This document shows, one piece after another, positions 14,272 through 23,220 of a stretch of 23,708 nt of DNA (positions within the stretch are counted from its first letter, which is position 1; every line of letters starts with the position of its first letter). A program made the position numbers and the translations under genes. Origin of the DNA: Anaerolineales bacterium. Its GTDB lineage: Bacteria > Chloroflexota > Anaerolineae > Anaerolineales > E44-bin32. The notes under the pieces are model-generated. The model made no database searches and was not told where the DNA came from. It worked only from the letters and a program-made list of their open reading frames with translations. The DNA lies in assembly GCA_011772595.1 (NCBI GenBank), contig WVZH01000326.1, forward strand, positions 36,154 to 59,861, in the 5' to 3' direction.

Positions 14272-16107
14272 ATGGTTGAGCAGGGATTTCAAATTCTGAA
14301 ATTCGATCTCAGCAGTGGGAACAACCAAACGCTGCACGTGGAGCAAGAAATTCTGCGTAGGTTCATAGGTGGCGCTAGCCTGGCCGCTTATCTCCTTTAT
14401 CCGTTTCTTTCCCAGGACCTCGACCCACTTTCCCCGGAAGCGCCACTTCTATTCTTGGCAGGTCCCTTGACAGGTACGAAGGGCTTGGCAGTAGGTCGTT
14501 TCGTCATTGCGGGGAAATCCCCAGCCACCCAACTATGGGCAGAATCGAATATCGGTGGGCATTTCGGACCAGAGATGAGAGCAACGGGCTACGATGGTTT
14601 GTGGATCGAAGGCCGATCGTCTGAGCCGATATATCTATTGGTTCACGAGGGTCTGGCAGAGATGCGATCCGCAAGTCATCTGTGGGGATCTTGCGACACC
14701 TATGAAACGCAAAAGAAGATTCAGGAGGAGTTGGGAGATCCTCTAATCCGAGTCGCTTGCATTGGGGCTGCAGGTGAGAATCAGCTTCCGTTTGCCTTGG
14801 TTTTATGTGATCACGGGCGGGTCGCTGGGCGTACAGGGATGGGCGCAGTGATGGGTGCGAAGGGGCTCAAAGCCGTAGCCGTGAGGGGACATCAGGTGCT
14901 TCCGCTCTATGCTCCAGACAAGTTCTCGATTGTCCGCGGCGAGGCGAATCGGGCGCTGCGCAACGATAATGTAACTCGTACATTGAGACAATTAGGAACA
15001 TCCGCCGCAGGGGATTACTTCGATTACCTGGGCGAAATGCCCAAACGCTACTTCACTCGGGGGGTATTTGGGGGCACGGATAAGGTCTCGGGCGTTACCA
15101 TGACCGAGACTATTCTAACCTCCGTGAGCACTTGCCATGGTTGCGTCATCGCCTGCGGACGCGTGGTGACTCTTTCAGATGGCAAGAAACGCAAAGGGCC
15201 GGAGTACGAGACGATCGTGGGCTTCGGCCCGCTGCTCGAAATCGATGATCTCGGCGCGATCACAATGCTTGGGGAACACTGCGATCGTTATGGTATGGAT
15301 ACAATCTCAATGGCGAACATTATCGGCCTCGCCTTTTTGCTTTTTGAGCAAGGCGTGATCACGGAAAAGACCACCGGCGGGGAGAAATTGGAGTGGGGGA
15401 GTGCTGTTGCAGCGGAACGCCTCGTTCACCTTACAGCGAATCGGGAGGGATTTGGTGAACTGCTGGCATTAGGCGCCAAAGCGCTGGCAAAGAATTTCGA
15501 CGTAGAGGAGATGGCCGCGCATGTGAAGGGTTTGGAGGTACCATTCCACGATCCGCGTGGGGCTTCGGGGATGGGATTGGTTTACGCCACCTCTCCACGA
15601 GGAGCATGTCATAACCAGAGCGATTACTTCATGGTTGAAATTGGGCAGACGATCGAGGAAATCAGCGTAGACCTGTATTCTCGTCAAGCAGGTGCAGAGA
15701 AAGCTTTCAACGTGGCGCGCCACCAGGATTGGCGCACGATCTATAATTCACTCATTCTCTGTCTTTATGTAAATGTTGCCTTCCAAACGGTTGTTGATCT
15801 TCTCAATCTCGCCACTGGGTTTGATTATTCGATGGAAGACCTTCTTGCGATTGGCGAGCGCGGTTGGAATTTGAAACGCATCCTCAACCATCGTTTGGGC
15901 CTCACGCGCGAAGATGATCGTCTACCCAAGATCCTTCTGAAGCCATTTCCCGATGGCGGATCTGCTGGGTATGTTCCCCCTATCGACGAAATGCTCAAGG
16001 CATATTATCAAGTGCGAGGTTGGGACTCTGATACGGGACGTCCTTCAGAGGAGCGGTTGCGAAGGTTGCAATTGGAGGAATATCTGCCAGACCTATTGGA
16101 CGAGTAG
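14272..16107 (+). CDS. Aldehyde:ferredoxin oxidoreductase family tungstoenzyme
   Basis: The 611-residue protein has the standard length of AOR-family enzymes, which oxidise aldehydes to acids with a tungsten bis-pterin cofactor and pass electrons to ferredoxin. The N-terminal pterin domain has FIGGASLAAYLLY, LAGPLTGTKGLAVGRF, ESNIGGHFGPEMRATGYDGLWIEG and the pterin motif AGRTGMGAVMGAKGLKAVAV (from about residue 183). The [4Fe-4S] ligands are Cys288, Cys291 and Cys295 (CHGCVIAC) with the fourth probably Cys497 (LILCLY), matching the family spacing. Other conserved blocks are GPEYETIVGFG and HDPRGASGMGLVYATSPRGA. TGAGGT is eight bases before the ATG. No MoaD/ThiS-like or ferredoxin gene is next to it. 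The family also contains enzymes acting on other substrates, so the substrate is open; the upstream GMC enzyme suggests an alcohol-aldehyde-acid route. Confidence 0.93.
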   Translation: MVEQGFQILKFDLSSGNNQTLHVEQEILRRFIGGASLAAYLLYPFLSQDLDPLSPEAPLLFLAGPLTGTKGLAVGRFVIAGKSPATQLWAESNIGGHFGPEMRATGYDGLWIEGRSSEPIYLLVHEGLAEMRSASHLWGSCDTYETQKKIQEELGDPLIRVACIGAAGENQLPFALVLCDHGRVAGRTGMGAVMGAKGLKAVAVRGHQVLPLYAPDKFSIVRGEANRALRNDNVTRTLRQLGTSAAGDYFDYLGEMPKRYFTRGVFGGTDKVSGVTMTETILTSVSTCHGCVIACGRVVTLSDGKKRKGPEYETIVGFGPLLEIDDLGAITMLGEHCDRYGMDTISMANIIGLAFLLFEQGVITEKTTGGEKLEWGSAVAAERLVHLTANREGFGELLALGAKALAKNFDVEEMAAHVKGLEVPFHDPRGASGMGLVYATSPRGACHNQSDYFMVEIGQTIEEISVDLYSRQAGAEKAFNVARHQDWRTIYNSLILCLYVNVAFQTVVDLLNLATGFDYSMEDLLAIGERGWNLKRILNHRLGLTREDDRLPKILLKPFPDGGSAGYVPPIDEMLKAYYQVRGWDSDTGRPSEERLRRLQLEEYLPDLLDE

Positions 16108-16109
16108 AG

Positions 16110-16139
16110 GATAACAAAACTCTAATGCGCTGTTATCAT
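16110..16139 (+). promoter_or_regulatory. Inverted repeat overlapping a predicted nnr promoter
   Basis: GATAACA (16110-16116) and TGTTATC (16131-16137) are perfect seven-base arms 14 bases apart. Within them lie ATAACA (16111-16116; four of six to TTGACA), a 17-base spacer and TATCAT (16134-16139; five of six) preceded by TGT as an extended -10. The start point would be near 16146. It may be a promoter with an operator or only a hairpin; no T-run follows. Confidence 0.45.
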
Positions 16140-16190
16140 TGAGATGTCCAGGCAACAAAGCCTGTGCCTATTATGATCAGGGGAGGGACG

Positions 16191-17831
16191 TTGACCAAGA
16201 TCGTGACTGTCGAGCAAATGCGGGCCATCGAGCAAGCCGCGGACGCTGCTGGTCTGACCTATGACAAGATGATGGAGAACGCCGGCCGTGCTGTTGCGGA
16301 CGCGATCTTAAAACACTGGCTTCACATGCAGAGCAAGCAGGTGTTGATTCTTGTAGGATCGGGCAATAATGGTGGAGACGGACTTGTGGCCGGGCATTAC
16401 TTAATTGAAGCTGGCGCTCAGGTTTCGGCATATCTTACAAAAGCACGCACCGACGACGACGCGAATTTCGTGAGGTTACGTAAACGCGCAAAACACATCG
16501 CTACCGCTGAAGAGGATAAGCGTTGGCGCATTCTGGGAGACCTCGTGCGCAGTGCCGATCTAATCCTGGACGGTGTTCTTGGTACGGGTTTCCAGCTCCC
16601 GTTAAAGGGTTCCGCGAAGGATGTGTTGGCCTCAGTAACAAAGTCACTGGAGAAACGTGAGCGGGCACCCTTTATCGTTGCCATTGATTGTCCCTCCGGT
16701 CTGGATTGCGATAGTGGCGAAATTGCTGAGCAGGCTCTCTCTTGCGATCTTACAGTAACGCTCGCGGCCGCGAAACTAGGTTTGTTTCGTTTTCCGGGCG
16801 CAGAGAAAGTGGGAAAGATCGCTGTCGCCGACATCGGAATCCCATCAAATCAAAAGGAGATTTCTAGCGTGGAGCTTGAATTGGCGACATCGGAGACGGT
16901 AAGAGCGTGGATACCTGTGCGGCCTAAAAACGCCCACAAAGGCACTTTCGGCCGTGCACTGATCGTTGCCGGATCCATTAATTATCCTGGCGCAGCTGCG
17001 CTGGCTGGACTGGGAGCGTATCGTGTAGGAGCAGGGCTGGTGACGTTGGCGGTTCCTAGTCCTGTGCAGATCATGCTGGCGTCTCAATTGCCTGAAGCGA
17101 CTTGGATCGTTCTGCCTCATGAAATCGGAGTGATTGCAGAAACTGCAGCGGACGTCTTACATGACGAAGTAGAAAGCTCACAGGCTATCCTACTAGGTCC
17201 TGGTTTCGGTCAGGATCCATCCACCGCAAATTTTCTGCAGCGTTTCTTGGGAGGAGAAGGGAGCGCTGCTAGGGGTCCGATCGGCTTCGTTCCTTCAGAC
17301 GGACCACCAAGCGAGGGTTCTCGTTTGCAGGTGCCATGCATTGTGGACGCAGACGGGTTGAAACTTCTCATTCAGCTACCTGCTTGGACGGAGCTTCTGC
17401 CCGCCTCATCTATCCTGACCCCTCATCCAGGAGAGATGGCGATCATGACAGAGATCCCTAAGGATGAAATCCAGTCTGATCGAGTGGCTATTACCCAACA
17501 ATGGGCTAAAACCTGGGGCCACATTGTAGTTCTGAAAGGGGCGTTTACAGTCGTTGCCGCGCCTGATGGTCGCTCGGCCGTACTGCCGTTTGCAACACCG
17601 GCACTGGCTCGCGCAGGGACAGGGGATGTTTTGGCTGGGACAATCGCAGGCCTTCGAGCTCAGGGCGTTGAGTCTTACGAAGCAGCTGTGTTGGGCGCGT
17701 ACCTTCACGGACGTGCTGGAGAGTTGGCGGCGGAGATGATCGGTTCTGTAGCTGGTGTCATCGCAGGAGATGTTGCGGATGCGTTGCCCTTAGCCTTAGC
17801 AGAGTTGGATGGTGGCCTAAGTCGCATTTGA
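16191..17831 (+). CDS. nnr: Bifunctional NAD(P)H-hydrate epimerase/dehydratase
   Basis: This enzyme repairs hydrated NADH and NADPH: the N-terminal YjeF domain epimerises the R and S hydrates and the C-terminal ribokinase-like domain dehydrates the S form with ADP. The TTG at 16191 is chosen because AGGGGAG (16179-16185) lies five bases upstream and the protein then begins MTKIVTVEQMRAIE, the usual family start; the longer GTG frame (16164) has no site. That gives 546 residues. The epimerase half (about 1-215) has LVGSGNNGGDGLVAG and AIDCPSGLDCDSGE. The dehydratase half (about 225-540) has KGTFGRALIVAGS, YPGAAALAGLGAYRVGAGLV, ILTPHPGEMA, VLKGAFTVV and RAGTGDVLAGTIAG. A bidirectional terminator follows. 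It lies 83 bases after the AOR-family gene and probably uses its own promoter. Confidence 0.95.
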   Translation: MTKIVTVEQMRAIEQAADAAGLTYDKMMENAGRAVADAILKHWLHMQSKQVLILVGSGNNGGDGLVAGHYLIEAGAQVSAYLTKARTDDDANFVRLRKRAKHIATAEEDKRWRILGDLVRSADLILDGVLGTGFQLPLKGSAKDVLASVTKSLEKRERAPFIVAIDCPSGLDCDSGEIAEQALSCDLTVTLAAAKLGLFRFPGAEKVGKIAVADIGIPSNQKEISSVELELATSETVRAWIPVRPKNAHKGTFGRALIVAGSINYPGAAALAGLGAYRVGAGLVTLAVPSPVQIMLASQLPEATWIVLPHEIGVIAETAADVLHDEVESSQAILLGPGFGQDPSTANFLQRFLGGEGSAARGPIGFVPSDGPPSEGSRLQVPCIVDADGLKLLIQLPAWTELLPASSILTPHPGEMAIMTEIPKDEIQSDRVAITQQWAKTWGHIVVLKGAFTVVAAPDGRSAVLPFATPALARAGTGDVLAGTIAGLRAQGVESYEAAVLGAYLHGRAGELAAEMIGSVAGVIAGDVADALPLALAELDGGLSRI

Positions 17832-17874
17832 AGGGAACACTGTTTAATTTTCAGAGTTTCCAAAATGGAACCAG

Positions 17875-17905
17875 AAAAAGGGCGCACGTTTCTTGCGCCC
17901 TTTTT
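17875..17905. terminator. Bidirectional terminator between nnr and ytxH
   Basis: AAAAAGGGCGCA pairs with TGCGCCCTTTTT around the loop CGTTTCT. Plus-strand transcripts end in a T-run (17901-17906) and minus-strand transcripts in TTTTT, so it serves both nnr and the convergent ytxH operon. Confidence 0.93.
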
Positions 17906-17965
17906 TCTCTTTAAAGGGATGGTCTTCTTCACGAAATGACTAGATCGTCATCGGCACGAATTTGG

Positions 17966-18325
17966 TTACGCTTCTTTGGCCGCCTCGTCGCTCTCAAGCT
18001 CTTTTCTTTTACGCCGCGCAGCTTTTTTTCCAGCATCAACAGCTTCTTCGAGGCGCGTCTTCTGCTCTTCGAGGATCACTTGTCCACGCCGTTGAATATC
18101 TTCTGCTTTTGCGCGCGCTTCCTTCGCGATCTGCTCAGCCCTAGCTCGCGTCTCCGTGGCGGTTTGCTCCACCTGGTCACGAAGTTCAATACCTTTTTCG
18201 CGTATCATGGTGCGGGTTTCTTCGCCGGACTGTGGCGCGAGTAGTAAGGCGACTGCAGCTCCAACGAGGCCTCCGATAACGAAACCTGATATGAAAGCGC
18301 CGAAATCACTATCTCGATCAGACAT
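17966..18325 (-). CDS. YtxH-domain membrane protein
   Basis: A 119-residue protein with an N-terminal membrane helix rich in Gly/Ala (about residues 10-30, GAFISGFVIGGLVGAAVALL) followed by LLLAPQSGEETR, the YtxH signature, and then a long charged coiled coil (about 38-105) ending in a Lys/Arg-rich stretch. YtxH proteins are small stress-associated envelope proteins without a known reaction. The ATG at 18325 is preferred over the GTG at 18334 because AGGAG lies eight bases before the ATG and directly abuts the GTG. It overlaps the end of the upstream gene by eight bases, so the two are probably coupled. In Bacillus, ytxG (DUF948) and ytxH are neighbours, matching this pair. Confidence 0.88.
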   Translation of the reverse strand: MSDRDSDFGAFISGFVIGGLVGAAVALLLAPQSGEETRTMIREKGIELRDQVEQTATETRARAEQIAKEARAKAEDIQRRGQVILEEQKTRLEEAVDAGKKAARRKRKELESDEAAKEA

Positions 18326-18803
18326 CTCTCTCACTCCTATCTGTAGCTTGGGGCTTTCTTGAGCGCCCAGGTATTATTAGGTTAACAACACGCCTGAAGG
18401 CGGCGATGGAACTGTTGGCCCTAATCACTGGTTTCACCATTTTCTCGCTTAAGAATTGGCTCGTTCCTCGTAATGTGCTGATCGTCTCGTTCGTCGAATC
18501 TAAGATCGGTTTAATCTCGTTCTGCAACATCGTGGCAAGACGCGCAACTTGTATCATCATGAGGATCAGCACGAGACCGATCACAAACATCTCGAATGCC
18601 AGGAATATGATCACTATATCCCGGAGGGTCTCCGCCTGGTCCGGGTGGCTGATTAGAGCCCTAAAGGCTAAAAAAAGCCCCACGATCAAGAGCCCGACGA
18701 GCAGGACGAGAAAAAAAATGAGACCCCGGGAACTCTTGCTCGGATAGTCAGATTCGACAGATTGATTATCGAGAATTGATTGCGCTATCTCATCATTCGA
18801 CAT
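18318..18803 (-). CDS. YtxG/DUF948-like two-helix membrane protein
   Basis: From the ATG at 18803 the protein has 161 residues: a polar N terminus (1-25), a membrane helix (about 27-48), a second helix (about 62-86), and a C-terminal helical tail with NEIKPILDSTNETISTLRG and SEKMVKPVIRANSSIAAFRR. That tail resembles DUF948 (YtxG) proteins, and the next gene is YtxH, as in Bacillus; the assignment is by pattern and context. Upstream in-frame starts (TTG 18833, ATG 18812) exist. None has a Shine-Dalgarno sequence, but an extended -10 (TGC-TATAAT) ends seven bases before the ATG at 18803, so a leaderless start is likely. Alternatively TTG 18833 overlaps the stop of the previous gene (TTGA) and could be coupled. 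Confidence 0.75.
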   Translation of the reverse strand: MSNDEIAQSILDNQSVESDYPSKSSRGLIFFLVLLVGLLIVGLFLAFRALISHPDQAETLRDIVIIFLAFEMFVIGLVLILMMIQVARLATMLQNEIKPILDSTNETISTLRGTSQFLSEKMVKPVIRANSSIAAFRRVVNLIIPGRSRKPQATDRSERDV

Positions 18804-18810
18804 TGTGACC

Positions 18811-18819
18811 ATTATAGCA
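18811..18819 (-). promoter_or_regulatory. Extended -10 for a leaderless internal transcript
   Basis: On the minus strand TGC-TATAAT, a perfect extended -10. The predicted start point falls at or one base before the ATG at 18803. The nearby TTGACT is only 11 bases away from the -10, so it cannot serve as -35. Confidence 0.55.
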
Positions 18820-18829
18820 TATCGAGGAG

Positions 18830-19138
18830 TCAACCCGATCGACGAGGCGGGTTTCGCCTTCGCCCGCGTCGCTTCTCGGTTCGCTCAGGGCCGGCTAGGA
18901 CACTCGCGGTGATGAGCCCGATAGCCGTAGAAAGCAGGGCCGGGAAAAGGTTCAGGGTTCCAAACCGCATGACGTGCCAGTTTAACCAAGTGCTCACCAA
19001 CTGACCGGTGAAAAATGAGATCCACGCAGTCGCGACGAAAAGCAATAACCTCACCGGGCTGCCACCACGAAGCAGGTGAAAGAGAAAGCCGCACAGCATA
19101 GCGATGAGCGTTCCCAAAAACAAGGCTGGGCCGTTCAT
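18830..19138 (-). CDS. Small three-helix membrane protein
   Basis: A 102-residue protein not recognised as a named family. It has three predicted membrane helices (about residues 5-24, 29-50 and 66-90) and a strongly basic tail (EKRRGRRRNPPRRSG). The ATG at 19138 overlaps the stop codon of mnmA as ATGA, typical of translational coupling, and is preferred to the longer frame starting at 19165 inside mnmA. It is part of the desulfurase-mnmA transcript. The basic tail suggests the C terminus faces the cytoplasm. Confidence 0.75.
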   Translation of the reverse strand: MNGPALFLGTLIAMLCGFLFHLLRGGSPVRLLLFVATAWISFFTGQLVSTWLNWHVMRFGTLNLFPALLSTAIGLITASVLAGPERTEKRRGRRRNPPRRSG

Positions 19139-20202
19139 GGCTGGATGATCCCTCCGCCAAGACACTCATCATCTGAATAGAAGACGGCTGCCTGCCCAGG
19201 TGTAACGTCCGGAAGGGCTTTCTCGAGGTACACGGAGACGAAGTCATTGACTTCGGGTCTGATCGTAGTCATGACTTCCTGAGCTTTATATCGTACGCGC
19301 ACGAGCGCACGTATTGGAAGTGCGGGTGGACGGCCTGCTGTCCAGTTGATCGGTCCAGCAAGGAAACTGTGTCGATCGAGTGCGTTACGGGGTCCGACGA
19401 TGAGCGCGTTGGATGCGACATCCTTTTCCAGTACGTAAAGAGCATGGGGCATGGTGACACCTATGCCCTTCCTTTGTCCAATTGTGAAGTCCGCTAGACT
19501 ATCGTGATTCCCCAACAGTTTTCCGCTGGTATCGAGAATCGGGCCAGGGGGTGGTAAGGAAACACCCTGCTGACGTAGAAAACGCCGGTAATCTCCGTTG
19601 GCAACAAAGCATAGATCCTGGCTTTCTGTTCGTTCTGCGATGGGCAACGCCAGACGACGAGCGTGCTGGCGGACATTTTTCTTCGAAAGATCGCACAGTG
19701 GGAAACGCGCGTGTGAGAGTTCGTATTGGCCCAGCACGCTCAAGACATAAGATTGGTCCTTCGATCGATCTTTGGCACGTAGTAGAACATAATGATCGTT
19801 CCGCTTTTCGACGCAGGCGTAATGGCCGGTGGCGAGGTGAGTAGCGCCCATAGCCAAAGCAGTTTGCAGTAAAAAGCCCCAACGAATCTGGCGGTTGCAA
19901 GCCAAGCAGGGATTTGGGGTAATCCCTTGTGCGTAGCCAGATGTGAAGGTGTCCACGACCTGAGATTTAAATCGTTCCTGAATGTCCAGGACATGGAATG
20001 GGATACCAAGCTGGGCAGCAATATTTCTGGCAATGGTGATATCTTCAGGAGAACAACAACGGTTACGAAAATCAGGCCCAGGACTCCAGAGGCGCATCAT
20101 CAAACCGAAAACTTCGAAACCCTGCTCAACGAGCAGTGCAGCCGCGACAGAGCTGTCGACACCGCCGCTCATCGCAACAGCGATCCGCTCGTTTTTTGTC
20201 AT
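19135..20202 (-). CDS. mnmA: tRNA-specific 2-thiouridylase MnmA
   Basis: MnmA makes 2-thiouridine at wobble position 34 of Lys, Glu and Gln tRNAs, using ATP and a persulfide sulfur. The 355-residue protein has the PP-loop SGGVDSS (residues 12-18), the nucleophile region NPCLACNRQIRWG (Cys102, with Cys99 forming CxxC), TGHYAC, KDQSYVL, and the second catalytic Cys198 in ESQDLCFV, followed by FTIGQRKGIG and the C-terminal beta-barrel. Length is usual. Its ATG overlaps the stop of the cysteine desulfurase gene (ATGA), so the sulfur donor and the thiolase are coupled; direct donation without the TusABCDE relay is likely in this lineage, as none of those genes is in view. Confidence 0.96.
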   Translation of the reverse strand: MTKNERIAVAMSGGVDSSVAAALLVEQGFEVFGLMMRLWSPGPDFRNRCCSPEDITIARNIAAQLGIPFHVLDIQERFKSQVVDTFTSGYAQGITPNPCLACNRQIRWGFLLQTALAMGATHLATGHYACVEKRNDHYVLLRAKDRSKDQSYVLSVLGQYELSHARFPLCDLSKKNVRQHARRLALPIAERTESQDLCFVANGDYRRFLRQQGVSLPPPGPILDTSGKLLGNHDSLADFTIGQRKGIGVTMPHALYVLEKDVASNALIVGPRNALDRHSFLAGPINWTAGRPPALPIRALVRVRYKAQEVMTTIRPEVNDFVSVYLEKALPDVTPGQAAVFYSDDECLGGGIIQP

Positions 20203-21371
20203 GGTGAGATTGCCTCGACAGCTCGCAGCTTGGCGATAAGATCGGGCAGGGTTTCGATAAAATCGTCGATCGAGTCGGGTGTGCTTGTTCGACCGAGTGT
20301 GATGCGAAGGGACCCCGATGACTCCTCCGAGTCGTATCCGAGTGCGGTCAAGACTTGGGAGGGCTCAGGATCGCCTGTCTTGCACGCGGAACCTGAAGAG
20401 CAAGCAAAACCGGCCAAATCAAGAGCCGCTATAAGCTGATTGCTTTCGATGCCTTTAAATGTGAAGGAGGCATGATTAGGAAGTCGCTGCGTGGGGTGTC
20501 CTGTGAGCCGTGATTCAGGAATGTGCTCAAGTACAAGATGAATCAAGCGATCGCGCAGTGAGGTCATCTTTTTTACATGCGCCTCATAACTTCCTGCCGC
20601 GAGTTTTAATGCATCTAGCAATCCAACGATTGAGGGGACATTCAGCGTCCCCGCACGTAAGCCATTCTCATGACTACCCCCAGTTTGGAGGGGGACAGGG
20701 TCGATCCCCTCTCGGATATAGAGCGCTCCGATTCCTTTGGGTGCATAGAATTTGTGGCCACTGATGGACATTAGATCGATCCCTAGTTCAAGTACATTAA
20801 TTGGTGCTTGTCCGACCGCTTGTACGGCATCTGTATGGAACGGCACGCCTCGATCCCGACATATAGCACTGAGGTCCGAGATCGGATTAATGGTACCAAT
20901 CTCATTGTTCCCATAAATAACCGAGACGATCGCCGTCGATGGACGAAGAGCGTGCGCAAGGTCTTTGGGGGCTACGCGCCCGAAGGGATCGACGGGCAAC
21001 ATTTCTAGTTCGAAGTCATGATGCTTGGCGAGTGCAATTGCCGTACGCAATACCGCCGGGTGCTCAACCGCCGTCGTCAGGATGTGATTGGCTCCACGTC
21101 GCGCTCGTTCAGCGAATACAGTGCCTCGGAGAGCGAGATTATTACTCTCCGTTCCACAGCTGGTAAAGACCACCTCGTTGGGCGCGCCTCCCAGGATCTT
21201 GGCGATACCTTGACGAGAACTCATAACCACGTGGTCTGTAATTTGGCCCCACTGATGGGTGGACGCCGGGTTTCCGAAGTGTTCCGAGAAATACGGCATC
21301 ATCGCGTCGATCACTCGTGGATCAACAGGTGTTGTGGCAGCGTGATCAAAATATGTCTTCCGGCTAGCCAT
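20199..21371 (-). CDS. Cysteine desulfurase (IscS/NifS family)
   Basis: A pyridoxal-phosphate enzyme that takes sulfur from cysteine as an enzyme-bound persulfide. The 390-residue protein begins with the conserved YFDHAATTPVDPRV and has His104 (VEHPAV), Asp181 (HTDAVQA), the PLP Lys207 (SISGHKFYAPKG) and the mobile loop SSGSACKTGDPEPS with catalytic Cys330. The loop is the short IscS/NifS type, not SufS. In the 'GG.(Q/H)E.G.R.GT.N' block it reads GGSHENGLRAGTLN, with Asn where Arg is more common. It overlaps mnmA by four bases, so thiolation of tRNA is the likely role; iron-sulfur assembly remains possible. The ATG has no Shine-Dalgarno site and is preceded exactly by an extended -10, so leaderless translation is predicted. 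Confidence 0.95.
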   Translation of the reverse strand: MASRKTYFDHAATTPVDPRVIDAMMPYFSEHFGNPASTHQWGQITDHVVMSSRQGIAKILGGAPNEVVFTSCGTESNNLALRGTVFAERARRGANHILTTAVEHPAVLRTAIALAKHHDFELEMLPVDPFGRVAPKDLAHALRPSTAIVSVIYGNNEIGTINPISDLSAICRDRGVPFHTDAVQAVGQAPINVLELGIDLMSISGHKFYAPKGIGALYIREGIDPVPLQTGGSHENGLRAGTLNVPSIVGLLDALKLAAGSYEAHVKKMTSLRDRLIHLVLEHIPESRLTGHPTQRLPNHASFTFKGIESNQLIAALDLAGFACSSGSACKTGDPEPSQVLTALGYDSEESSGSLRITLGRTSTPDSIDDFIETLPDLIAKLRAVEAISP

Positions 21372-21377
21372 AGCGTG

Positions 21378-21386
21378 ATTTTATCA
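21378..21386 (-). promoter_or_regulatory. Extended -10 giving a leaderless desulfurase transcript
   Basis: On the minus strand TGA-TAAAAT is followed by six bases (CACGCT) and then the ATG at 21371. The expected start point is therefore the A of the start codon. No -35 match lies 16-18 bases upstream. Confidence 0.6.
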
Positions 21387-21410
21387 TGCCCGACCTAGTA
21401 ATCATCGCGT

Positions 21411-23050
<1,640 letters not shown>

Positions 23051-23078
23051 AAAAACAGGGACCTAAAAGATGAATTCG

Positions 23079-23136
23079 GATGGCGACGGATGTGGTCGCC
23101 ATCGTTCGTGATGCTCGGAAGATCCAGTGACGAACG
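23079..23136. other. Tandem hairpins downstream of eno
   Basis: Two perfect inverted repeats follow each other: GATGGCGAC (23079-23087) with GTCGCCATC (23095-23103), and CGTTCGT (23103-23109) with ACGAACG (23130-23136). Neither has a T-run. They may stabilise the 3' end of the eno transcript. Confidence 0.45.
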
Positions 23137-23140
23137 AAAC

Positions 23141-23184
23141 AAAACGCGCCTCGATGCGCCTTTAACGTTCTCGAGTGGCGTTTT
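23141..23184. terminator. Probable bidirectional terminator, eno and zinc-ribbon gene
   Basis: AAAACGC (23141-23147) pairs with GCGTTTT (23178-23184), and inside it CTCGA (23150-23154) with TCGAG (23171-23175), separated by two mismatches. Plus-strand RNA ends GCGTTTTATAT; minus-strand RNA ends GCGTTTTGTTT. It sits between convergent genes. Confidence 0.55.
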
Positions 23185-23220
23185 ATATCTGCGTGAAATC
23201 GATATGAAGGCTAAATATCT

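Noticed and set aside
18825..18835. TTGACT next to TATAAT as a standard -35/-10 promoter
   Set aside because: The spacer is only 11 bases, too short for sigma70; the extended -10 alone is the better reading.
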